NCBI GenBank assembly: GCA_029706075.1
Contig: JAINUG010000228.1
Location: 868,001-932,000 of the forward strand
Reading direction: 5' to 3'
Length of the DNA stretch: 64,000 bases
DNA from: Aldrovandia affinis
Taxonomy: Eukaryota; Chordata; Actinopteri; Notacanthiformes; Halosauridae
Shown here: piece after piece, positions 48,070 through 59,099 of the stretch
Layout of the letters: the number at the start of each line of letters is the position of its first letter
How positions within the stretch are numbered: position 1 is the first letter of the stretch
Notes under the pieces: model-generated
Seen by the model: the letters and a program-made list of their open reading frames with translations, nothing else
Databases searched by the model: none
What the model was told of the DNA's origin: nothing
Program-made: the position numbers and the translations under genes

Positions 48070-48213
48070 ATGCCATTTAGCGGGCGCTTTTATCCAAAGC
48101 GACTTACAGTAGTGAATGCATACATTTTTCAGTACATGTGGTCCCAGCGGGAATTGAACCCAGAACCTAAGCATTACCAATGCCATGCACTACCCACTGA
48201 GCCACACAGAACC
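48070..48213 (-). mobile_element. tRNA-derived SINE with L2-type tail (family 1, copy b)
   Basis: A reverse-orientation copy of the SINE at 39931, alike along its whole length. Changes include the box A region (complement reads GTGGCTCAGTGGGTAGTGCA) and the tail (GCGCCCGCTAAATGG). It lies in a TATATA-rich site, like copy a. Confidence 0.9.
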
Positions 48214-50259
48214 CTATTGACCAAGGTTATCAGTCCGAGAAGGATCACTTTTCTCCTGCTTCAGTGACGTTTATGTCATGCACTGAATAAATGATCCTCC
48301 CTCACCCGGGCCCTGGTTGCAAGGCTGGGAGACTTCTGTCATTAGGTAATGTGTTTTGTTCAGATCAGAGAAGAAAGCAATAATTTCCACTCTCCTCTCT
48401 GAGATTAGATACACAGCATTTGTGCACAACTTCTGAAATAGCATTAGTCTGTTCAAAGAGCAGTGCCTATCTTTACCTACTGATGTGCTTGATCAAGTAC
48501 TTGACCAAACTGATTGGACTGAATAATTTTTCAAGTGTGAAATTCCACTCTGCCACTTTCAAAATTGTTTGTTTGTGTGTCTGTATCTGTCTCTTGCAGT
48601 GAGCACAATACTACAACCAACAGTTTAAACAAGTTAAAATATTGATCAGTAATTACGAGTTGACATTTAGCCTTTTTTTGTCATGTCTTTAACATCTTGC
48701 TTCTGGTACAGAGAAACACACCCTAAAACACAGATTTTCATTTTTTACCTAAAAGATAATTATGTTTTCAGAATTTAAACAATATAAATCATAACAAAAT
48801 ATAATTATAAAACATATAATCAAAATAACTGGAGTGTATGGGCAGCATCGGGCAAAACTGTAAGCAGACCACAGAATTGTGGGTTGATATTCTTCTTCTA
48901 TCAATTTCTAATTAACTTTTTGAAAGTATATCAATTAAAACTCCACTGTTTTTTTTTTCAAATAATGCATACAGTGAGGTTATGTCCTACCCAAAATATC
49001 CATGATTATACAAAGTTGTGTGTGGAAAGTTTAAAAGGCTATTATAACTTCAGTAATGAGTTTGCGTCTTCCACTTCAGAGGTCTCAGCTGTATAGTACT
49101 CCTTCCCTTTACCTCAGCTTCTGTGAAAGTCATTAGTGGCTAAGATGTCCCTCCTGTCCAATAAAACCACAGATCGACACATCTTATTAAGCATAATGCA
49201 CAATGTGCACCACAAACTCAAACTACTTCATCTTGGGAACAAAAAAAATATGTTTGCACACCAATACAAATTGTCCTTGAAAATTGCACTGACATCAGAA
49301 ATAGTTTGGCACAATGTACTTATTTTATTGTTAAATCATTTATCCATTTATCTTTTCCTCGCAAATGCATTATGTTGTCTGAGAAAGACTCTTTTGTCCC
49401 CTTGTGTGGCATATGACTTCTGAATTATCAGCTTGAAAGAACCATTTAATTTATAGATTTCCTGTTTACCATTAAGGCATGTCCTCAACCTCAACCTCAC
49501 CTTTTACTTATTTACAGGCAAACTTATTGATTTAGTTCCTACCTGTAAGGTCCTACCTCACAGAGACAGAGAACATAAGAAAATACATCGAAACGAAAAG
49601 GTAATCTTAACTGTAACTGCGTGAGTGTTATGCTGTGATAATTAAGCAAACAATGTCTCATTATCCCCTCTCCTGTCAAGCCTTTGAAAGGTTTTAATGC
49701 AATAACAATGGGCAGTAAGCGGGACAGTGCCTGAATCCAGCTCAGGTCTCTGGGCAGGAGCAGGACTGCCGGTTTCAAAGACGCCTCCAGAGGTCTTCCG
49801 CCAACTCCAACGCCAACCCCTTCTGTAGGCCCAGGGAACCATTAGAGGTGGGTATTCAGGTCAGGTTTAGGATTTCTCTTGCCCACGTCCATGGTAGTTA
49901 GTATTAGATGCCTCAAAACCATCCCTCTCCCTGCATGGTTTTCAGTGTGTGTCAGACTGCCAGAATTTCAACACATGCTTTTATTGGCCCCACTTCCCCC
50001 ACCCCCCTGCCCCCCCAACTCACCTTTTCATCTCTGCTTTTCCAAACCACTAAACCTCACTCTCAATTGCACAGAACCACGCACTTAACACCCATACCAG
50101 CCTTTTTTGCCTCTTTCAAAAAAAAAATTTTTTATATAGTTTTTGTCATTTTGTGATTTCTAGGACACCTAGATCGTATGTATTTTCTCTCTTTTTGTTG
50201 TTTTTAAATGGTATCTGTAAATCTTGTGTTTTTAGGTATTTAAATATATATTATGTTTT
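48214..50259. other. Intronic tract, nothing recognised
   Basis: AT-rich sequence with chance open frames on both strands. A C-rich run lies at about 49990-50020. Confidence 0.4.
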
Positions 50260-50346
50260 CTTTTATAACAGCCTGTTGTAAAGCACCTTGAGATTTCCCT
50301 GTAATTTCAATTGTGCTATATAAATAAAATTCATTATTATTATTAC
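50260..50346 (+). mobile_element. LINE 3' tail, ATT-repeat type
   Basis: AAAGCACCTTGAGATTTCCC, then GTGCTATATAAATAAAATTC and an ATT run. This is the typical 3' end of L2/CR1-like fish LINEs and parallels the tail at 44910-45000 in complement. Upstream sequence may belong to the same copy, but I found no coding remnant in it. Confidence 0.65.
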
Positions 50347-52711
50347 CCCCCCCATTTTCAGGAGGGTTCCCAGCATAACCTGATAAAGGAATATCATCTG
50401 TTCAAAGATCAACAACAGGGCTATTCACGATCCGCCTATATGAAAAAAGAGCAGCCTCTGCGTAAACAAATGATGCCACATCACTACATTGAATCGCCCT
50501 CCACTGCAGAAAATCCCAGGGCCCGTAAATTAATATATCATAAAAAAGGGATTTAAGCGTACAGCGAGCAGAGACAGTAGCCTGCACGCTCCATGCTAAG
50601 CAATTTTAGTTTGGAGCGACTCAAAAATGAGTGGTCCTCTTCTCAGAGGAGAGATAATCAACCCTAAACCCCCTTTACCCTTAATCAAAGACTAAACACA
50701 CTTCATAGCTTTTTTTCACTTTTGTGCATATTAAAAATAGATCCAAGAATTGTTTTAAAAACTGAGGTATTTTTCATCCTAATAATTAAAAGATTTTAGG
50801 ACCTTTTTTCTCTGTGTGACGGTAACGCCCATTGTCGGGGAACCACCAGCGCAAAAGAGTACAAATTTCTGCTCACAAATAAGCAGCACTTGACCCCCTT
50901 GCTCCACGCTGCAGTGGCTTTTCCAGGGTAATAGCATTGCGCCTAATGCCATTAGGACGGCCAAAGCATGAAATCACTCGGCTTTGTCCCAGTTTTGTTG
51001 AGGCAGATAAAGCTGGGCAGAAATAATCACCTTGTAGAATCAACTGCCAAACACCGCTGAGTCTGTGGAGGAGGACGGGACAGTGGTCGATGCAGCTGAC
51101 TCGCTCGCTCACCCCACAGAGAGCAACGAGACTGTCAGAAAGCCTTACAGAGTAAAATACTCATAGGTGTGATGGGAGGCCATATAATTCAGACATAGAG
51201 CACTCCCTGACCCTTTCCGGTGAATTCCTGTCTTTGCAGAGCTGGCGAAATCCATCGCCTCTTCCATGCACTAGTGGGTTAACACCATGTTGTCAGACCT
51301 GTTCAGCCTCCACATTAAAGCCAATGTACTTATCTTGAAAGCATAGTTTGCATATCAGAAGATCCAAGATGAAGACCAGAGGAAGGGAGTCGCATGGAGG
51401 AAAATCCCCTCTGTTAAGAGTCACCTCTATTTCTCATTATTTATGGCAATCAATAGGTAGTGGTAGCACACATTGCTCCTGCGTATGCAGGCCCCAGGCA
51501 GGGCCGGTGTGACCTTGTCGGGGGGGTACCATGCGGGCGGCCCTGTCTGGGTCCGGATGGGGGGACTGAGGCTGTCTCTGCCTGCGGGGGGAGATGGCTC
51601 TGGCTCCAGAGAGTCCTGACTTCCTCCAGGCACAGTGGGGGTCTGGGAGAAGGTGCTGACCCCCCACCCACCCCCCCCGCCCCTACCGGGACATCCCAGG
51701 CCAGCTGCAACATTGATCTTCTTGGCTTGGATTTCAAGGGGCTGAAAAACAATCTTCTTGTTGGCAAATGGATGGCATACCTTTTCACCTCTGGGGTCGA
51801 CAGTGCAGTGGGGGATGGGTTGCAGGGTAGGCGTGCAGATGGTAAGGAGCAAGGGGAGGTGATGGGGGGGGCAGAGGTGTCTGACAGACTGATGGCCCAG
51901 TGGTGTCTCTCTTGCCGGCCAGGTGGAGAGTTCAATCTGCATGACAGCCACTCCCATTGCATTTTTGGGGGAAAGAGGGGGGTTTGACCATGCTATAACC
52001 TTACTGATCATTGCAAATGCACACTGAACCCCTATCAGAAAATGTATGGATTTCACAATTCCATTCTTTATGTCCCCACCTGTGGAGTGCATTAAAAGAC
52101 AAGATCCGGGGGAAGGCTACTGGATGAAAAGGTGAGGGATGGTTAACAATGAAGAACGACCGGTCAAGGCCATGCCCTTGGCTGACCCCAGAGATAGCAG
52201 CACCCAGCACAAACACAGGCTTTTTGTACCTTTCTGTCTGTTACCCCATACCCTGTATTCAGACTCTAAGCATAAACTACATCTTTATTGTTTCACCGCA
52301 GCACATAGGAAAAGAGGCACAATGGAGCAGTAAATATGTGTGAACACAAATGGGAGTGCATGGCTCATTCACTCATTCTACTCCATTTCACACCACAGAC
52401 TATTTGTATCTACAGAGCAACGTCGCACGCTAAATGGTTATGTGTGAATGACAGGTTTATGTGTGTAATACAGGAGCAAAATGTTTCTCCCATATCATAA
52501 ACATCTCTTTATTTGTAATCTGCAAGAGCACACACTAGCAACAGCACAAAACGAGCGAGTGCCACACAACAATCAAACAGGAGCAGCGTTCTGTTCACTT
52601 CTAGCTCATTTCCCCCAAAGGAGTTCCTCAGCGAATGCGTTCAATTACTGCTTTTCATGCAAGGAGAGGTTTTGAGTGCTGAGATGTTAGGCTTATGCAT
52701 GTAAGTATGTA
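50347..52711. other. Intronic tract with GC-rich block
   Basis: Mostly unremarkable. The block at 51470-51990 is GC-rich with G runs on the plus strand. It is open in several frames at once (minus 51427-52092 and 51450-51962, plus 51460-51987). No frame has a recognisable domain, and simultaneous openness on both strands argues for composition rather than a gene. Confidence 0.4.
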
Positions 52712-52887
52712 CACTACCAGTCAAAAGTTTTAGAACACCCCCATTTTTCCAGTTTTTACTGAAATTTAAGCAGTTCAAGTCCAGTGAATAACCTGAAATG
52801 GTACAAAGGTAAGCAGTACAAAAGTACTGCTTAAATTTCTGTAAAAACTGGAAAATGGGGGTGTTCTAAAATTTGTGACCGGTAGTG
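52712..52887. mobile_element. Hairpin MITE of the Tc1/mariner type
   Basis: A 176-bp, almost fully palindromic element between TA dinucleotides. The left end is CACTACCAGTCAAAAGTTTT and the right end the near-complement (GTGACCGGTAGTG). Inverted repeats run inward through CCCCATTTTTCCAGTTTTTA and AATTTAAGCAGT on both arms. It has no coding capacity. Confidence 0.88.
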
Positions 52888-54952
52888 TATGTATGGAGAA
52901 GGGGGAGGGAGAAAATAAAAGAAAAAATGTGCTAGTGGAAGACAAGACAATTGGAGGTTTATGTAAAGAGAAAGGACATCATAAGATGAAGCCGGAAATG
53001 ATTATGATGGTGGTAGGAGGGCTGCCATGTGAAACACAGGTGGATGATGTCTCAGCTGAGCTTGGCAGTGCTCAGTTTCATCTCTGTTGGGAATCATCAT
53101 GAAAAACATCCAGGGACTGAGAAAGTGACATGATACTGCATGGATGAGAACTGGCTGGATTGCAAATAAATTGCTGGATCCTGATTGGCTGACCAATCAG
53201 CCAGTTATCCATCCACATTAACCACCACCTGATTCAAATCCCCTCCCACATACCAGTTAAGGGTGAGATCTGAGAAGAAAGGACTATAAAGCTCATCGGT
53301 TCCCTTTTGCAGATTTGTCACTCACTTTCATGCTTTTTATTACATCAGTGCACTGAGACAAACATGATTCTGAGACAAATTATGGTTACATTAAATTAGC
53401 CTGTAAAGCGAGATGTTTTAATAGCCAGTTTTTACTGTAAATGTACTTCACGTGAGGAGCTGACAGTAATTAGGTAAATATATGGTGGTTTCTTCAGGAA
53501 CAGTGTAAATAAAGGTAATGCATAAATACAGTTTTAAATAGAAGCACAAATGCGCAAATATACTGGCATTCAAACTCCCAGCATGACCCGCAAGCCTCAA
53601 AGTCTCATTTGCTCTGAGGTGGTAAAGAAGATGCATTAAAAGTCAAGCAGCTGGAAGTCCAGCATTAAAGAAGATTCAATTTCAGATCTCTTCTATAGAC
53701 AAGATATTCTCTTCTAGCAATAATGTGAGAGGCAGCCGAACAGAACATGAGTTCATTGCTCCTCTCACAGAACATTCACTATCTTTCTTTTTCTTTTCTT
53801 TTTCTACAGTCGGCAATCTATAGAATTTCTCTCCAAAACTGGCTTATAATCTGTTATAGATCAGCAATGGGATATTTCTCTCTATTTGCCAAATATGGGT
53901 GAGATCATTTGTATTTTCCTCTCATCTCCTAGCTTCCATTTCTTAGCTGGCACCCAGGCGATTACATTTCATATCCCCAGAGTATGCGCTTTATCTACGA
54001 TGGCCAGGTTCCTGCACTTCAATCTACAACTCAGAAGGGAGATGTACCGTAATGGAAGTTTCATATTCATACTGAATTCACATTTACACCTCAAACGCAC
54101 ATTACAAAAATGGCAGCCCCATTCAGACGCTTTTTACTGCAAGCCAATTTCAGGTGCAATGTCTTAGCTACAGTGTGATTTCTAAGCATCATTGGCCAAG
54201 GACTTTAAAGTAAGACCTCAGTAAGAGGATGGGCTATGCTTCATATTCAAAGGCACGTTGATGAATGGCAAATGTAATACAGATTGATTATTGTCCTTGG
54301 CCCCACAGTGTGAGTATACAAATGGTGCAGTAAAATGGAGTTAAAAGGGAATGGTACACCTTTGTTTATTTATTGATCGTCCTGCCATTTAATGGCTCAT
54401 GGCAGGGCCGCAATATTAAACTGGGCTTTGAGCATACTCAGAGCAGTACTAAAACTGCCTTACAACTGGAATGGGATCAATCGTAGTTCATAGGAATGAT
54501 TGTATACTAATTGTAACAGTGAAACTATAGGCATGGACTGATCCAGAAATGAGGAATAAGGGTGTTCCCCCTGGCAAGGGAAGGGAGTGAGGGGGAGGTG
54601 AATTATTTTAATCAAGTCAACAGATGCAATATACACATTTCCTGAATTCCGGAGCAAGGGAGACAATGCATGGGAAGACAATTCGAATGACCACTGTAAA
54701 ATACATAAACAAAAGCTAGTTTAAGCGTATTAGAAAAAGTCTACATATTGACAAGCTGACCAGAGAAATGAAGTACAAAATATATATTTAAAGCTACCGC
54801 TTTCTCGCTCCCGGCAACTTGCTACTTCCGCTCAAACAAAGCACACCAATCAGCTAGAGGAAGTGTCGTAATATACAGACTGGTAGGGAAGCCTTACCAC
54901 GTGGATACTGCCCCTGGCGCTTAAAGTCCTACCGGCTACATTGTCCTGGATG
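52888..54952. other. Intronic tract, nothing recognised
   Basis: No recognisable gene or repeat. A TTTCTTTTTCTTTTC pyrimidine run lies near 53785-53805. Confidence 0.4.
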
Positions 54953-54958
54953 TTTGTA

Positions 54959-55770
54959 CCAACCTGTTCTCATCCTTGATTCATATATTATAGTACACAA
55001 CATAGAACACCCAGATTTCATAAAGGGGTGCATATACAGTATGACAACCTCGGAAACCTGTGCGGATGTGAAATTGTACAAAATGTAAGTATTCATTCAG
55101 TAAGTAATTATTTCATGTCAAATAATGAGCCTCACCCAAACATTGCATTCAGAGGCTGTTTTTATAAAGCCCCATATTGATGAACACGCATGTTGTTCTA
55201 CTTCTACATCTACAATTAAATATGTAAACATTTATTTATTTATTTTGTGTGGCAGTGGGCACTTAGATGTAAACATTTCTAATTTGTCCCTGATCTGCAG
55301 TTAGAGGTCAAATTCTGCTAACCAAAGACACACTACTCTTGGAAGTCAACAAATTATTTGTCCTTACAGATGTCTGTCATATATAGTTTCTGAAACAGGC
55401 TGCTAGCACATCCACACTTTTCAACGTATTGTGAACAAAGGGGGTTAATCAAACATATTGTCACATAACACACACATTTTATGCCATATTTATATGAATG
55501 AATAAATAAATAGTGGAATGTCTAAATACATAAATTAATAAATAAATATTACATTAAATATGTAAACATTTACAGTGAACTGCACAACAGCAGTGGTAGC
55601 ACTGTTTGATGAAAAATACATTTTACATTGAACAGCCAAACAGCACTATGTCAATCAAAGTTTGTGGGCAGGATCCAATCCTTCCAGACCACCTTCTGGA
55701 GAATCAGATTTTTAACATTTTTGCGTTTTTGCGTACAATAATATACGCATCAGGGATGAGAACAGGTTGG
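54959..55770. mobile_element. Unclassified TIR element, 812 bp
   Basis: Terminal inverted repeats of about 39 bp, starting CCAACCTGTTCTCATCC, with four or five mismatches over the whole length. Possible 6-bp target duplications TTTGTA (54953-54958) and TTTGTG (55771-55776) differ at one base. The interior is AT-rich (AATAAATAAATA near 55500-55550) with no frame of note. The terminus matches no superfamily I can name with confidence. A 6-bp duplication is unlike hAT (8), Tc1 (TA) or piggyBac (TTAA). Confidence 0.78.
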
Positions 55771-55776
55771 TTTGTG

Positions 55777-56730
55777 CTGTAATGATGTGCTACTGTGGCT
55801 CTGTGGAAGCTGTGCTGGAGTATTTTTACTTGTGCTTTCTGGATGACAGATGCAATCAAATTGCCTCACTACAGTTTGGCAATTTCATCAGATTTCTTCA
55901 ATTGTGTCAGAAAATGTTTATTTTCTTAATTCATTAACTCCTTTTCAATGAACTAACTAGCCCATTAGGACCTTAATTGCAAACATGCATCATAAGAGCA
56001 CTTTACGACCAAACCTTTTAAGTGTGAGACATTTTACAAAACAACATCATGAGGTAAATAAGTATGTACTGTGTCTACAGTTCAGTTCAATATGTAACAA
56101 CAAAGGATTGCCTGAAATTTTAGTTGACAGCTGTTAAACCTATGACAGCAGACTAATTCCAAGGATAAAGCTTGGATGTTCCCTCTGAAAATGCACATTC
56201 ATAATTGTACTCTCCATATCCCTGTGGTCTAAAACCAAGGAGTGTTACTCTAAATGCGCTCTACTGGAGAAATGTTGTGCTACACTAGTTCCATGCAGCA
56301 GTTCTGCTGTAGCCCTCCAATGTTCTCACATTGTTCCAGGAAAATTCAATGTTCAAATTGTCATTGGTTGAATCCTGCAGAACAGGGAACATTTTCTTCT
56401 CATCTCTCTTCTCTCTCAGCATAAAAAATGACAGATTGCTGTGTGTCACGGGCGATGTTAGCATCGTAGAAATTAAGGCACATCAATTAATAAGCACTGC
56501 TTTAAGGACAAATCAAGAAAAAGGCCAAACAAAATAAGCATAAATAAAATACATGCATTCCGGACAAAAGGCCCACATCAGGATCAAAACACATAAATTA
56601 TATCCAGTGCTTGATAAATATGCCATTGTTCTATTTTATTTGTTGTTGTTTATTATTTATTGTTCCATTTATGTCTTGGCATTTTTTATTGCCTTTGAGA
56701 TTCTACTAAGTTTTGAGTTTGTGGGGGAGG
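55777..56730. other. Intronic tract, nothing recognised
   Basis: AT-rich sequence with no gene or repeat recognised. Confidence 0.4.
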
Positions 56731-56734
56731 GCAA

Positions 56735-56830
56735 ATCAAAAGAAATAGAGGGTATAATTGGCTACCAAATTGGGAGAAAAAAATCTGAAACAAATAATAA
56801 AAAATTAATAAAAATGTGTAATAATGTCAC
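56735..56830 (+). mobile_element. SINE family 3, 3' fragment
   Basis: GTATAATTGGCTACCAAATT and GGGAGAAAAAAAT match the 3' part of the SINE at 42963 (ACAATTGGCCACCAAATTGG...), followed by an A-rich tail. The head is missing. Confidence 0.6.
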
Positions 56831-59090
56831 CAATCACAGTAAAAAAAAGAAAAAAGAAACACTGCTCCTTTAAAAATACAACATTCAAGATGCAGTTTGT
56901 TTTAGTCAAAGCTTTGATGTGATTGACAAGCTTTGGCACAATCTAGTGATATCCCATCAAAATGTTCTGGACGATTCACATACATGAAGGAAAATTGAAT
57001 GATCAACCACAAGGCAGAGGGCAGACTTACAGGTATGAAAGAAAGAGGGATTAGCATACGGCTCATCCATGTCTCTTGCACACCCTTCCAGGACGATTAG
57101 AACAGGACGCCTCTTGTGGCCTGGTGGTGGCCTCTCAAAAGTCACGAGTGGACATGCCTCACCAGCAAAGGTGTGCTTCTCTCAGCATTCATTCCTTATC
57201 ATAGGCCAACATCAACATTTGTAGGCAATGTCAGTGACGGCTTGAACTATGGTGGACGTAACCATGTCAACACCTAAGAATAAGGACGTAAGAGCACTTG
57301 ATGACGAGAACAGGCCATTCAGCCAATGTAGGCTCATCACCTGAGTGGACTCTTCTATTTACTGCCTTATTTGAGCATTGCTTTCCGGATCACTGCAATT
57401 TTAAGGACGCACGTCAGGGCCCATCCTAAAGAGAGCTGAAAGAGTCACTACACACTCCCTCCGTGTTTTGAGTACAGTGTGAAAGTGGAGACACAGATTG
57501 GCATGTGTTTTCTCAGAGTCTCGAGCTATGACAAATGAGGAAGCAATTTTGGAAGCAGAATACCATTTCTCTGCATGTGGTGTGGATCAAAACCACATCA
57601 CAAAATGAAAAATTGCAGTCCTGTGCAAATTTAGATATGTGCAAAACATTGAGCCAAGATGAGTTGAACAGCCATTTCTCATTTGAGCAACTCATTCCTG
57701 TGTTGCTTCCACAGAAGCTGAGGCTTTTGGAATAAAACAAAATAAATAAATAAAGGTTCTGATTCTCCATTTGTTTAATGAGTAATGTTGCTTGGAAACG
57801 TTTGCAATTTCAACACTTGGCAATACAAACATTGTGACTGAAATTAAATGATTGCCTCCCCCTGCTTTTTCCTTTCTGATCTTTTCTTAATCTAATAAAA
57901 CATTTGTCATTTGGACACATTTAATTTTCATTTGTCATTTTTACCATATTAATTTCAGATCAGAGATCACACAATATCTGTTTGAGAATTATCATGGTTT
58001 AGTTCATTGTCACTAATCTAATGCTTTTGGAATTGGTATAATTTACAGATTAACACTTTATTTCCAGAAAGTACTATAATAATTATTTGTCTCTCATTAC
58101 ACTACTATGGGTAAATCATTTTCAAACATTTTCCAGAGTAAATTGATTTGAATTATACAACATTGACATGAACACAAAATATATATACATATATAAATAT
58201 TACATACATATTTTATTCATATACATATATTACACTGTATGTGTGTGTTTGTGTGTATGTGAGAAGATAAGACAATTGTTTTCAATAATTCCAAATATTT
58301 TCAGTTTAAAAAAAAAAAGTGCTGAAAAACTTGATGGTTGTCATGCCAATGCTGCATGTTACTATTTTGAGGCACACATTTCCATTCAAAGCTAAGGGAG
58401 AGACCCATTTACCCTGGTCATGGCACACACCCTTATGTATCCATTTTCTCATCAACTACCCATACGGTGTTGTTGTTTTTTAATTTGTTTTGTTATGATT
58501 ACATAATTCAATATGAACATTGTTCCAATTTAAAGTAATGGGAGGAGTGGAGGGAGGAAAGGGTATTATTGCTCACACGAGCTTGTAACACAACCTGCTA
58601 TTTTTTTACCTCCAGTACTTATGCTTCACGGCCAAAAAGACTAAGTTAAAAGACCCCCGGGAGCAGAATGAGATCAGATTAAAGCTCATTAGGCCTAACG
58701 GCAGCACTGGAGTCAAGACGGTCATCCCTATCTGTGTGGCGACCCATGTGTTTGTCTGCAAGAATGCTTTCAGACAGCCCATTATCTACAGCAAAATGGG
58801 ATGAAGAAGTACTTTTTGTAAGGGTATCCCAGTGCTGAAAGAAGACAAATCGCCACATCGGGCACAACGCCCCTTCACCATGTTCACACAAGACCTCTGG
58901 TCCTAAATGGGCCTAATGGGGCTGGGAGGGAGGGTGTAGCCTCAAACTGACACCCCCACAGACAACAGATTTGCTGAGGTAGGCACACAAAACATACACA
59001 CAGGCAATGTGTGTCCTGAATGTGGTCAAAACAGAAGGGCGCACAGTGTGTAGATAATGGTTGGTCAGGGTTTACATTCAAAATACAAAA
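56831..59090. other. Intronic tract with short AT/TG repeats
   Basis: No gene recognised. A TATA-rich and TGTGTGTT run lies at about 58175-58262, and an A run near 58306-58318. Confidence 0.4.
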
Positions 59091-59099
59091 TCACCAGTG

